From positions 33,501 through 97,500 of the forward strand of contig JAVSML010024014.1 in the NCBI GenBank assembly GCA_038503035.1: a stretch of DNA of 64,000 nt, given 5' to 3'. The notes below the pieces were generated by a model. The model had not been told where the DNA came from. It saw nothing but the letters and a program-made list of their open reading frames with translations, and did no database searches. Origin of the DNA: Crocodylus rhombifer. Lineage: Eukaryota; Chordata; Crocodylia; Crocodylidae. A program made the position numbers and the translations under genes. This document shows positions 11,637 through 21,958 of the stretch, piece after piece (positions within the stretch are counted from its first letter, which is position 1; every line of letters starts with the position of its first letter).

Positions 11637-11744
11637 GGGGACCCCAGTGCCAGCAAGGGTGTGGCTCTGGGGGGGGGGCACAGACCCTGGCGCCAGCAGG
11701 GGCGTGGCTTTTGGGGCATGGACTCTGGTGCCTAAAGGCGTGAT
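11637..11744 (+). repeat. Diverged short tandem repeat inside the LTR, about 40-bp unit, ~2.5-3 copies
   Basis: Successive units read GACCCCAGTGCCAGCAAGGG..GTGGCT, GACCCTGGCGCCAGCAGGGGCGTGGCT and GACTCTGGTGCCTAAAGGCGTG. They are separated by G-rich linkers, including a run of ten G. Confidence 0.7.
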
Positions 11745-14515
11745 CTTAAAAAGGCCAGGGAGGCCTGGTGCAATTTTATTTTATTTTGGACTGAGAGTGT
11801 GTGAGTTTGGGGTCATCCCCTGGTTTTGAACTTGTGACCCTCTGGCTATGGGGCTGGCACCCAGACCTCTGGGCGAGGGGCGGGGGGGGGCAGGCTTCAG
11901 ATCGGAGCAGGAAAAGGAGCCATGAGCCTCGAGAAACTGGAAAAGGCTAGAGCCTCGGAGTCAAACCCTGGTTAGTGGGTTTAGACGGGGAGACTTAGCT
12001 AGAGAAAAACAGGGGTCAGGCCCGTGTAGGTGAAAGGCCCCATCATGCACAATACAATAGGCAGTCTCCCACTCACAAGACCATCATCATAATAATATCC
12101 ATCAAGACATGGCAGGAAGTACAGGGCGGGACATAAGAACTCCCAAGAAGGCTCCAAAGGCGCCCCATGTAAAGTGTGGATTACCAGGAAAGATGGCGCT
12201 GGGGAGGGCGACATGTTACACCCCACCTATATTGAACCTGTCTTGCTGTTAAAACCCTCCTCACCAATCTCCACATCAAGTCTGCATGTTCCCCTTTTAA
12301 ATCTTTCCAATACCCCTCTCCACACACTCTTCGCTTGTTGCTCTGACAAATCGCCCACCTCAGTTACTTTGTCTTTGCCTCTGATTTCCTTCAAAAACCT
12401 TCACTTTTCTTTCTAACCTTGTATCTCTAGCCCTTCCAAGCCTTGTACTTTAATAAAATTGTCTGCTCTCCCATAATATATCAGCAGTTTCCAAGCCCAC
12501 TGCCCTTTCTACCTTGTCCCATATAGGCCCATCCTCCTCAGCCATTTCCTTGCCCAAAATCTGCAAAAAATGCACCACTTTCCCACTTCCTTCTGATGCT
12601 TCCTTCATCACCTTTTTAACATAGTGTATGTAGAGATATTTATTTATGTCTGGTAGCTCCCACCCTCTGCACTTGCGTCCCTTATATAATTCCTTCCTGA
12701 CAATCTGTTCCCTTTTAGAACCCCAGAAGAACATACAAATTGGTCTCTGGATTTTCCTGCTTTGAATCCATGACAGAGGATATACTGCACTTACGAACAA
12801 CATAATGGGTAGCAACACCTGTTTCATCACCTTCACCTTTCCTACATATGACAAACCTCTTGTGCTCCAAAACCCTAAAATTTTCCTAAACCCTAACATT
12901 CTCCTAACCTGTGACCTAATCTCTTCCCATGCTTTTGTGCCTTTACCTTCTATATCAAGAACCACCCCTAAGATTTTCATCTGATTATTAACCACCCTCA
13001 TGCCAAACTTCCCTAGATCTCCCAATTTCTAACCTCAAGAACTCACTTTTAGTCTTGTTTACTTTTGCCCCTGAAGCTTCTCAATATCTTCCATATGTTT
13101 TAGGATTCTCACTAACGAGAATGTATATCACACCATCAAGTTAGTTGGCCATGTACAGTGAGCATTTTGCTTCCCCCCACCCCCGGAATATTAACTCCAC
13201 TGATTATTTTGTCCTTCCTTATCCTCTGTGCCAGAGGTTCCATTGCTCATATAAAGATCCTGGGTGACAAGAGGCACCCTTGCCTCACCCCTGTTTAGAT
13301 CTGAAAGTCCCAACTCAAGTTTCCCTTCACCAGGACCTGACTCTGCTGTGCCATACAATTCCATCCAGTCTACCAACTTTTCTGGGAATCCCATTTTCAG
13401 CAGCATCTCAAACAAGAAGCCATGCGTTACCATCATATGCTGTCTTCAGATTGAAATTTGCTAGCACCATATTCCATTTTCTATCCTTCACCTATTCCAG
13501 TGCATCTCTCAACACCCAGTGTTCTTGTGAGATGCTTCTCCCTTCCACTGCACACATTTGGTCCTCTTGTATGCCCTGATCCATAACACTTTTCATTCAT
13601 ATTGCTGTGACTTTCACCAGGATTTTATAATCTGTATTCAATAATGTGACTGGCCTCTGGTTCTTGAGGTGTTCTTGATCTCTCTTCTTATTTGGTAGTA
13701 CCACTACTTTATCTGCAAAACCCTCCCCAAGCTTTTTTTCTTCTGCTATCTCTCTGAACACTTTCACCAAATCCTGTCCCACACAGCCAGAATTTCACAT
13801 AAAATTTGGCTGGGAGTCTATCCTTTCCTGGTGACTTGTTTTCTTTAGAAGTTCTCAAACATTTTTCTACCTCTGTTATCCTAATTCCTCCCCCCCAGTC
13901 ATCCTTCCTTTTATCCTCCACCTTCTCCTTGATATCCACCAAAAAACCCCTTCCCATTCCATTCTCTTGTTCCCATCTCTACCCCTACACTTCATGGTCA
14001 CTAAAAGCCACATCTTGTGCACTACCATTCCTTCTGAAACTAAAACAAAATCGATCCTTGAAATTTTTCCTTCCTCCTAGCTCTACTCTCATATGTACTT
14101 TCTCTCCCACCCATACATTTTTGAAATCTTCTTCCTTGATAATTTTCTTTAGCATCTTCGAGAAGCTGTCTAACTTCACTGCCACCCATCTCCTTTCTCA
14201 AGTATGCAGTTGAAGTTGCCAACTATGACTCCATCTCCTTCCAACCGCATATATTTCCAACTTCCAGAATAAAGCCACCCACCCCTCCCTTTCTATGGGT
14301 GTGCATATATTAAACAAGTCTACCTTCATCTCCTTTGTCTCCAACAACTTACAACACTTGCACTTACCTAACTTTAACACCTGGGTTTTTAATTGATGCC
14401 ACCACCCCTGCCACCTTATTCATATTTGTCCCCACCCACCATGACCTCCCTAAACCCCATCTCTTCTCCAGATATTTATATTCATCTCCCCATGGTATTC
14501 CACACTCTTGTAGAC

Positions 14516-14733
14516 CAGTGGTCTCCAAAGTGGGGTGCATGCACCCCAAGGGGTGCGCAAGATGATCCATTGGGGTGTGGGAAGAAAATATTAGAACTTC
14601 TATTTATATTTATATGTATCTAAATATACATATATTGGGGGTGCGTGCTCAAAACTTTTTTACTGATAGGGGTGCGCGAATATAAATATACATATATAGG
14701 GGGTGCACAATCAAAAAAGTTTGGAGACCACTG
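14516..14733. mobile_element. hAT MITE, 218 bp, with perfect 8-bp target duplication
   Basis: Both ends read CAGTGGTCTCCAAA (the right end as TTTGGAGACCACTG), typical of hAT termini. The element is flanked by perfect 8-bp direct repeats TTGTAGAC at 14508-14515 and 14734-14741. The interior has repeated GGGGTGCG/GGGGTGCA and TATAAATATACATATAT stretches and no coding capacity. It interrupts the LINE endonuclease frame. Excising it with one repeat copy restores CLQECGIPWG on the minus strand, matching the conserved CLQE motif of AP endonucleases. Confidence 0.95.
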
Positions 14734-15210
14734 TTGTAGACATATTACATCTGCATTGATAGACCTTAAAATTGCTGCCATTCGGTCCCACCTCTTCCTT
14801 GTCAATAAACTTCTCACATTTAAAGTTGCAACACATAACATCATGATAAAGAAAAGGTAGAAGCCACTGATCCTCATCTCATTTTATGGGTCGACCATGT
14901 CACTGCTGGTGATCAGTGACTCTGTCCCTCCCCCCCCCTTCCTCATCCCCATCATTCTTACTAGGTTCTCCAGGGCTTCCATATTCAGAGATGTTGCTGC
15001 TGTCCCCTCCCCTCCCCTCCACTACTTCCTTCCAGCTAAGCAGTCCGCTACGGATATACCATTCCCTAGTATCATCACTTCTCCCTTCTCCCCTTTCCAT
15101 CTTTCTTTGTTTTCTTCTTCTGAGACCATAACAGATTTGTTTCTCCCTTTTTCCTACCTATGACTTCAACCCTTTATCTGAAGCAGAACTTTCTTCTTGG
15201 TCAATCTCCA

Positions 15211-16300
15211 TCATTTTTTTTTTCTACTTCTGTTTCCATGCTTGTGTTTCCACATCCCTTCTCCTCTTCCCTCTTCTCTAGTTGTTGTGTTGCTACTCAT
15301 CCCACCCCTTTCTACCTCTGGTGTTTCTTCCACCAATGTTTCCTCCTCCAAATCCATCCCAAACTCTCCCACCCATTCCTCCTCCTCACTCATCTGATTG
15401 AAGTCATCCTCCCTTTTAGGTTGTGCTCTGTTAAAGAGAGAATCTGGGCATCTGTTTTGCATGTGCACTTCCCATATGTGCATGTGATGTATCCCACATT
15501 TCAGCACTTCCTGGTATGCATGGGCTCTGTGCCCTTTCCCATCACACCAGCAGCAAATGGTTAGGCTACAATAGGTCACCAAATACCCTTCCTGCCCTCA
15601 TTTCCTATACTGACGGTGCTGCCCATGGTATATGATGTAACCCCAGTGCCCTCCTGTATGGAAAAACTGATAACAGGTACACCACCTCTCCCAGGCTCCC
15701 CTGCTGCTCCCTTAGAATCGCTCAAACCCTAAAATCCCCAGTCTACATTATATTTGTGTCATTTTTTTCCACAAGCAGTACTCTCTGGATTCTCCCCTCC
15801 AACTATCTCTCCAAATCCATTTTCTCAAAGACATCCAGACACAGTTTGACAATGATCACTCACTCCCTTGACTTTTGTTTAGCAGCAAAAAACAGTTCTT
15901 GCAGTTCTTCCTTCTCCTCCGTTTTCTTGTAGTTTCTCCAAAACTGCTTATAGGCCCCTCTATGCCAGAAGGTGAAACCCCATGATCTCCCATTTGAGTA
16001 GACCATAATGCATTACAAGTACTTGGGGTTCAAAATATCAATCAAAATCATCTTGAAGAAGTCGTACCTTTGCATGGTCCATCTCTCATATGCCTTATTC
16101 CTAATCATTGCTGTATGTACCCTGAGCCCCAAAATTTGTCTGGGCTCTTTGTCCCCATCATCCCAGCTCTGCTTGCCTACCTCTGCTGGATTCTGTCATC
16201 CAACTCCTCCTCCTCATTCTTCTTCAGCTCTCTGGTTTCTGCTGTTGCTTTCCCTGGTTTGGATGCTCTCTGTCTTCCTCCCATCACTCTTCTTCTGGTT
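15211..16300 (-). pseudogene. LINE ORF1 pseudogene with CCHC zinc knuckles
   Basis: Read on the minus strand, the segment gives GYIIYHGQ followed by a degraded first knuckle (CGQEG-like), then ICCWCDGKGHRAHAYQEVLK (second knuckle) and a third Cys/His cluster ending near CPD. After that comes an acidic tail (EEEEWVGEF). This gag-like arrangement, with an IxYxGQ lead-in to several zinc knuckles, is characteristic of Tx1-type LINE ORF1. The basic segment KKTRRRVMGGRQR lies further upstream, next to the insertion at about 16308. Several stops break the frame. The first knuckle has lost cysteines. Confidence 0.75.
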
Positions 16301-16307
16301 TTCTTTT

Positions 16308-16565
16308 CCCTGTGTGAAGCTTCAGGTGATGATTCAATTTGGAAGAGATTCAGCCCAATTTGGTGGCTGAATCTCCAAATCTGAACCAAATCAGGAGACC
16401 AATAAAAAGCTCCAAATCAATTTCAAGCTCTCTGAATCAATTCAGAAAATAATTGGAGAGATTTGGGTGGTCTGTGCTTGCCACTACAAGGAGCTGGACC
16501 TGGACTCCATGCTGGTAAGTAGCAGGGAGGGCTGGAGGAGGACCCTCACCAGACCCCATCTCCTG
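16308..16565. mobile_element. hAT-like fragment related to 40312-41363, nested in the LINE
   Basis: It begins CTGTGTGAAGCTTCAGGTG and continues with GATTCAATTTGGAAGAGATT, AGACCAATAAAAAG, AGCTCTCTGAATC and TCCATGCTGGTAAGTAG. The same blocks, in the same order, occur on the complementary strand of the right half of the 40312-41363 element. The opposite terminus is not found, so this is probably a truncated copy. It separates two minus-strand LINE ORF1-like segments. Confidence 0.7.
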
Positions 16566-16585
16566 CCTCTCTTTCTAATTTCAAA

Positions 16586-16966
16586 TTATTCTTGTTTCTT
16601 AACCAGCCTTAGATGTCTAGCAAACATCATCAAACAGGTTCCTAAATAGTTCATCCAAAATCGCACTCTTGCATCCTCTGTCAGCCTGTTGCATATAATT
16701 GATATTGCCCTGCCCTTCATGAGGTAGAGCCAGACCAGGTTGTCCTGCACCTCATCTGCATATATTTTTTTAGAGGATCCTAGGACTTGTGACAAGAATA
16801 CCTGGTTCCAGATAGGCATGGGGGTAATTAGCACATGGATCCTTTGTGGAGTAGGGTGTCTGGAGTACACACACATCCAGAGCAGTGCTGAGCTGTGGGG
16901 CCACCACGGCTTGAAATGCTGTGGACTCTGCTGGGGCCCAGCCAAATAATTTATATGGTAAATCAT
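16586..16966 (-). pseudogene. Probable 5' part of LINE ORF1
   Basis: An uninterrupted 126-codon minus-strand frame includes SSKKIYADEVQDNLVWLYL and MKGRAISIICNRLTEDARV and ends at the nested insertion. Its position upstream of the zinc-knuckle segment suggests the ORF1 N-terminal region. I do not recognise a specific domain, so membership in the LINE is inferred from context. Confidence 0.4.
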
Positions 16967-17046
16967 GAGCCTTTTAGCTTTGGACTAATATCATGCATAG
17001 TTTGTACTATATATAAATAAATAAATAAGTTATGCTCTCAGTCATA

Positions 17047-17281
17047 GTGGGTGTATCTACATGAGATTCTAAATGTGCAGTAGACTGGTTCTACTATGCA
17101 TTAGTGCATCACAGCAAAAGCTGCACTCATTTGCAGTAGAATTAGTCTGCTGCGCATTAGCATCACTAAAAGACTATGCACTAGTGCCAGTTACTGTGCA
17201 TTGAGTTAGTACCTGTTATTATAGATACTTAACTTAATGCTCAGTAACAACAGCATGTTAATGCATATGTAGATGAACGCA
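17047..17281. mobile_element. hAT-like MITE, CTACAT-type ends
   Basis: The left end GTGTATCTACATGAG faces a right end whose complement is CGTTCATCTACATATGC. The interior is built of GCATTAG / CTAATGC and TGTGCAGTAG motifs. These are shared with the elements at 46982-47241 and 56150-56345. Confidence 0.6.
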
Positions 17282-20130
17282 GTAAGAACAATAGGAAATG
17301 GTAGAATATTTAAGAAGGCATTTCTTGTAGAACTCTATAACCTCTTGTTCATCAGCTCTGTTAAAGAAGAAACTTTCAGTCATGAAGAGTGATGGGAAAA
17401 ATTATCATTAGTCCTAAAACAAATGTCTTTGATTTCAATGCATTTTAACTAGAAACAAAGCTTCAAGAGTTTGCATTGCTTCATTATTAAGATAATTCTG
17501 GAGAAAGAGACTGTTTGCAACTAGGTGCTACATCTCTTAAAGAATCCATTTTTAATTAATTTAACTCAAGCTAATCAATTTACTTGTAAATTCTCAGAAA
17601 ATTCACTCTGAACTTAAAGCATTAAGTGATGTAATTTTGAGGTGGAAACACTGTACTATCCCACATATAGAAAATGGTTGAATTCCCCCTGTGAGTGTAA
17701 CATCCAACTCAAGTTTAACTATGGAATGGTGAGTGGCATTTCTATAATAAACCTTATGAAATGCTTTTAAAACATTTATGCTAAATGCTGATTGACCCTT
17801 AACTACAGTATAGCATTACAAATGCAACACTAAAGTTATTACACAAGTTAATGAGGCCTTAAATTGGGAGATTTTAAGATTCTAGTGTTTTTCAGTAGTA
17901 CAGTAGAAGGCTGTTAAATGCATAATCTTTTTGCACAACAAATGATTTTTTTTAAAATTAGCCCCTTAAGTACCTACCGTAGCCCCATAATAGGACTCTA
18001 CTAGCCTAGACATTTCAATATTTAACAAAAGTATCACTTGAAAGGGTCAAATTTGTAAAGTATTATATTTTGGCTTCATTTTTTAAATCTAGGTTTATTT
18101 TTAATAAGCACATTTTTTCAATAGGAAGCTGTTTAGAAAAGCTAATCCTGCAGTATATTGATAATTAACTTAGAAATATATAGATAATAAATACTAGTTC
18201 AGTAGGGTTTCTTCTTTGTGTTATACTTTTAATTGGGTAGAAGGAGCACTGAGGTTATTCAGGCTGATCTTCAGATAATGTTACAAGGTACTGCAGTAGA
18301 GTTACAAGCAAGGAAGTTGCCAAGAGAAAAAAAGAATCATTACACTTGCTCTACACTGCCTTGAATCTCTTGTAGTCATTTAGACATAGGAGTGGGGGGA
18401 GATATAAATTAATTGTAAGCTGCTGTCATCCTACATCCTAGTTCATTAGCATTTTACTTGGTGCTCATTTTGTACAGAAGAAAATGAATACACAGAATTC
18501 AAGCAAGTATAATATACCTATAAGACCAGCTTCCATATAATATAAGACCTTGATCCAAGATTATTATTTCACACCATTTTAAACACGAGTAGTTTGCACA
18601 GTTCATCTAGAATTATAAACTGGAAAGAGCATATTTGTTGTTTCAGAATACTCCCCAATTCTTCCAGATTTAATCTCTTGCCGAATTCAACACACTTGCC
18701 AGATGCACAGCAACTCAAAGATGAAATCTGCAGTGGTCTTTCTCTAGCATCTGCCTTTATCAGCGGAACAATACTTTGAGAGCAGGATGAACTGGAGACA
18801 TGTCATCCAAATGAACAGGACTGCAAGCTCAGGAGTGTAAATGGAGTTCTGTGTAAGTGTTTAAATCTTGAGCAAAGATCTCACTGCAGTTTTTAAAACA
18901 ATATATCCTCCTGCCAAAGCATGAATGAACTAATTGTAGTTTAAATGGTGTATCTTACAAAGAATTAGCTTTCTTTATATAATGGAACTGTGATTTATTA
19001 ATTTTCTTATCCTTTCTTTACTGTGGAATAAGTCTGGTACCTTCCTCATAAGTCACTGTTTCCATTGATACCAACACTGAAATTACAATTCAATCAGTGT
19101 AGGATGTGGGAATTATGTGAATTAAAACAAGTATATTTAAAAAAATCAGTCAGGGCCTTATTCATGCAGCAATATAAGCTTCCTTTGGGCTAATGGAAGA
19201 GTCCATAGAACATGATTCCTCAGTATACAATCAATTCAGCAAAAAGAGGACAATGGCACAAACCATTTTTATCTAGTTATGTGACAGTCATTTGAATAGT
19301 TCTGTCACCGTTTCACAATGAACCCAGCAGGAGGTCAAGTCTTCAATATACACCTCCCTCTAGCCCTGTTATCTGACAAATATAACTTAGAAGTAGTAAA
19401 AATAACACAAAGTACTTGCACAGTCATGTTTTAAAGACTGTTCTGCTTTGAGACTGAGTAATGTGTGACTTCTGTCTTTGTTCATAAAAAAGAACACAGT
19501 TGTACAGATCTTTTTGACTGACAAAACTCAGCTCCTGCAAAGTTTAAAAAACAGACCCAAGAAGTCAAAACCTGAATAATAAGTCTCACTAGAGATAATA
19601 ACATTGTTTTAGTGGGAAAATAGAAATGAGTGTTATCAGGTTTACTACCAGCATTCCCAGGATGTAAGTGGGGAGCAGTCCTAGTCCTGCAAATGTTATC
19701 TGGTGATATGAGTTGTTGTTTATGAAAGCTTATGCATTCCTGAATGATGGAGTCTATGAAGTGCAAGTCTGCTCTGCTTTCTGCAGATGCAAGTGATATT
19801 ATATCTTCAAGAAGAACAGCCAGAAGAGACATTAAGCTAAAGGAGAAAGAATAAGGAGAGAACAGGTGATATTGTACAAAAAGGGACTATGACTATTTAG
19901 TCTGGAAAAAAAGAAGACTAAGAAGAAATATGCCCTAAGAAATTAAACAATGAAAGTGCTCTTACAACTGTGAATTCAAAATAGGCATTCTCCCTGAACA
20001 AAGTTTGGTTGGAAATCGAAACAAAATTGTTATTCATTCAACTTCTGCTACTATCCATGTCTCCCAAAATAAAACCATGCTCCACTCCACACTAACATGA
20101 TATTATGTAAGTGTAACTCCTATTGGTTAT
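17282..20130. other. AT-rich sequence, no gene confirmed
   Basis: No repeat family is recognised. A stretch at 18649-18852 is bounded by TTGTTTCAG and GTAAGT and could be a non-coding exon. Chance occurrence of such signals is common. The 116-codon minus frame at 19482-19832 shows no domain. Confidence 0.45.
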
Positions 20131-20830
20131 AGTGGAGGTATGGCGGGGTAGGGAGCAACCTTTTTGGTATGTGTGCCACAGATTAAACCCCACACCCTCC
20201 CTGAATGCCATTTCAGTCCCCTTCCCTGCTTGACCTGCTGTTCTGCTTTCTGGTCTGCCCATTCCGTGATCTGCTCTGTGCAATACACAGAGGCTGCCTG
20301 TGAGCCCCCATGCTACAGTCAATGGATTATAATATGGAGGTGGGCTATACCCACATGTCTAATGTGTTTTCAGTTTGTTGGTTGGTTGGATGTCTGCATA
20401 TCCTATGATAGAATGGCCCAGACTTGTCACTGACCCCACCCTCACCCTGACTCCAGCAGTGGGGAGGGCAGAGCAGCAGCAGTTGGAGGTGCACCAATGC
20501 TGGGGGTGATGTCACTTCCATTTTTGCTGCCAAAATGCATATTGAGCAGCTAAAAGGAGGTGTCATATCTCCCCCAACAGAAATTAATCTCTGGGCACTC
20601 CTCCTATACTACTCCACCCTTCTCACTGCCAGAGCTGGAATTGGAGCTGCTTCAAGGAAGGGGCAAGGTGTGGGGGGAAGATGGGGACAAGGTGTGGGAA
20701 GATGAGGTGGTGCCCTAGCTCTGTTCCATTGCATGTCCCCCACTCCCTTGCTTAGGTAGCACTTGGGACTTGTGCTCTGCTCACCCACTCATTGTTAAGC
20801 TATTGGAATGGCCCAAAGTAGGATGGAGTT
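20131..20830. other. GC-richer block, probably an old unclassified repeat
   Basis: About 700 bp of C/T- and G-rich sequence lies in an AT-rich setting, including duplicated GGGGCAAGGTGTGG / GGGACAAGGTGTGG strings near 20.66 kb. The ends could not be defined. Confidence 0.35.
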
Positions 20831-21271
20831 TCACTAGTGCAGGGAAGTCTACCTCACCTGTTTACATATGAGCAGCTTGCACAGTATGACAAAAAATAGA
20901 TCTCCTTTATAACAGCAACCTTTGTCTACTACGACTTGCCTGTTCAGTAGAACGTACATGTGAAAATACCCTAACCATGGAGGAAAGAGATACAAACGCT
21001 CCTGAATTCTGTATCTTTGAGAAAAACGTACAATTTTCTAAGAGGAGATGCTCAGAATAATCACTTCAGACCACAATTGGTGCCAAAATACAGTGCAACT
21101 GTTGCAAGCGTTATGCAGCCACAGGCAGGAAAAGTCTTCACACAGCGTCCAGTTCTGAAGGTATCAGTGACAGAGCCCAGTATAAGAGTGACTTCAACCA
21201 AAGAACTGAACCAAAGCTCATTGCTTTAGGGAGACATCTGAGAAGACACTTTCCCCTCTTGTTAGTACCCC
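20831..21271. other. No feature seen
   Basis: Contains a 70-codon plus-strand frame (21017-21229) rich in Val, Thr and Gln, with no recognised domain and no clear splice signals. Confidence 0.4.
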
Positions 21272-21958
21272 TGGGAGTACCTACACGAGACATTTACTGA
21301 GGAGTGCCAACTAGCTCTGCAGTAAACATCTTGGCATTACATGTGCAGTGTATTAGGATGGAGTAAACTAATTAACTCCATCAAAGACAGGGATCCTGGT
21401 TTTCTCTGATTTAAAAAAAATCCCCAATTTTCCGTTAAAAAAAAGTAACCCCAACTCCACATTTTTTTCGTGAATTAAATGAAGCACCATGACATACATA
21501 TCTATGTATTAGTGGTTCAATAGTCCATTTAAATCATGGAAAAATGTGGAGTGGGGGTTGTTGTTTTTAAACTGAAAATTGGGGATTTTATGAAAAATTG
21601 GAGAAAATTGGGATCCCTCATCATAGGTTAGTATTTGTAAACACAAGAATTATCCTATGGTGGAGTTTTTTGCTCTGCAGCAACACATGTAGACACTGAT
21701 GGGGCTGGCTGGAGCATGAGGGTGCTTCAGTGAAGGGGCCCCAGCCAGCCCCTCTGCAGCCTGTTGAGCTGAGGTGGAACAGCCCCAGACTGGCAGGATG
21801 AGACCCCAACCCCCTACCAGCTGAGGCTGCTCCGACCTGGCTCAGCATGCTGCAGTCCCAGGTGCACATTCAAATATGGTGCCCAGGAGCAATAAGCTCT
21901 GGCAAAACATGCACAGCAGTTTATTACTGCACATGAATTGCTGGTGTAGAAATACCCA
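21272..21958. mobile_element. hAT-like element, family copy 1, split by a nested MITE
   Basis: The ends are TGGGAGTACCTACACGAG and, complemented, TGGGTATTTCTACACCAG. Internal blocks (ATTTACTG, TTAGGATGGAGTAAACTAATTAACTC, TGTAGACACTG, GGGGCTGGCTGG, AGGAGCAATA) recur in the same order at 23921-24385 and, in part, 47832-48171. The stretch 21388-21619 is absent from both of those copies and is a later insertion. Confidence 0.75.
21388..21619. mobile_element. Foldback hAT MITE, 232 bp, nested in another hAT-like element
   Basis: The left end is CAGGGATCCTGGTTTTCTC and the complemented right end is GAGGGATCCCAATTTTCTCC. The arms are roughly 100 bp long (shared ATCCCCAATTTTC and CTCCACATTTTT blocks), so most of the element can fold on itself. 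Flanking 8-mers ATCAAAGA (21380-21387) and ATCATAGG (21620-21627) match at 6/8. Its terminal sequence is that of the larger element at 7324-8661. Confidence 0.8.

Larger units (their letters stand above)
11185..12220 (+). mobile_element. Solo LTR (1.04 kb) inserted in LINE ORF2
   Basis: The left end is TGTAACAGGT. The right end, reverse-complemented, is TGTAACATGT, so the termini have TG...CA form. The flanking 5-mers are CCCCG (11180-11184) and CCCCA (12221-12225), a 4/5 match consistent with a 5-bp LTR-element target duplication. Removing the LTR and one flank copy joins LINE codons RQVQYRWG directly to LGRRARFPWEKC in one frame, which independently confirms both boundaries. It carries a TATA box about 140 bp from its start and an internal tandem repeat. 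No coding region or second LTR is present, so it is a solo LTR of a Ty3/gypsy- or ERV-type element. The 3' part resembles that of the LTR at 62070-63471. Confidence 0.8.
10794..14844 (-). pseudogene. LINE ORF2 pseudogene: AP endonuclease - reverse transcriptase - zinc motif
   Basis: The start is placed at the MM codons at 14844-14839, directly before LCVATLNVRSLL. Endonuclease landmarks are ADVICLQ followed, beyond the 14516-14733 insertion, by ECGIPWGDE, then GSAQDVAFSDHEV near 13985-14020. The SDH is the expected catalytic C-terminal motif. RT landmarks are ENKSPGKDRLPAKFYVKFW (about 13790-13840), LKNQRPVTLLNTDYKIL (about 13610-13670), MGFPEKLVDWME (about 13.36-13.40 kb) and ASGAKVNKTKSEF (about 13042-13080). 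The YMADD box position (13141-13155) reads YMAN-stop, so the catalytic aspartates are lost. Downstream come GLSYVGKVKVMKQVLLP and FFWGSKREQ (12450-13025), then ADLMWRLVRRVLTARQ. Beyond the LTR come EESVVHVFWEC and a WKMRNLLI stretch. It is inactive because of several stops and frameshifts. Confidence 0.85.
10560..16960 (-). mobile_element. Tx1-clade (L1-like) LINE, decayed, with three nested insertions
   Basis: Minus-strand translation shows, in order, an ORF1 with CCHC zinc knuckles (about 15.47-15.64 kb), an ORF2 starting near 14844 with an AP endonuclease beginning ATLNVRSL, an RT with NKSPG and SGAKVN motifs, a thumb-like segment (LSYVGKVKVMKQVLLP), and a terminal HVFWEC zinc motif. This order and these motifs match the Tx1 branch of L1-like LINEs rather than CR1. 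Stops and frameshifts are frequent. Insertions occupy 11185-12220, 14516-14733 and about 16308-16565. Net LINE length without them is roughly 4.9 kb. The 3' limit is placed just past an AATAAA on the minus strand. The 5' limit is uncertain between about 16.4 and 16.96 kb, and no target duplication was found. Confidence 0.85.

Noticed and set aside
14900..15131. Plus-strand Ser/Pro-rich frames opposite the LINE
   Set aside because: They are shadows of the minus-strand LINE ORF1/ORF2 junction region with pyrimidine-rich text.
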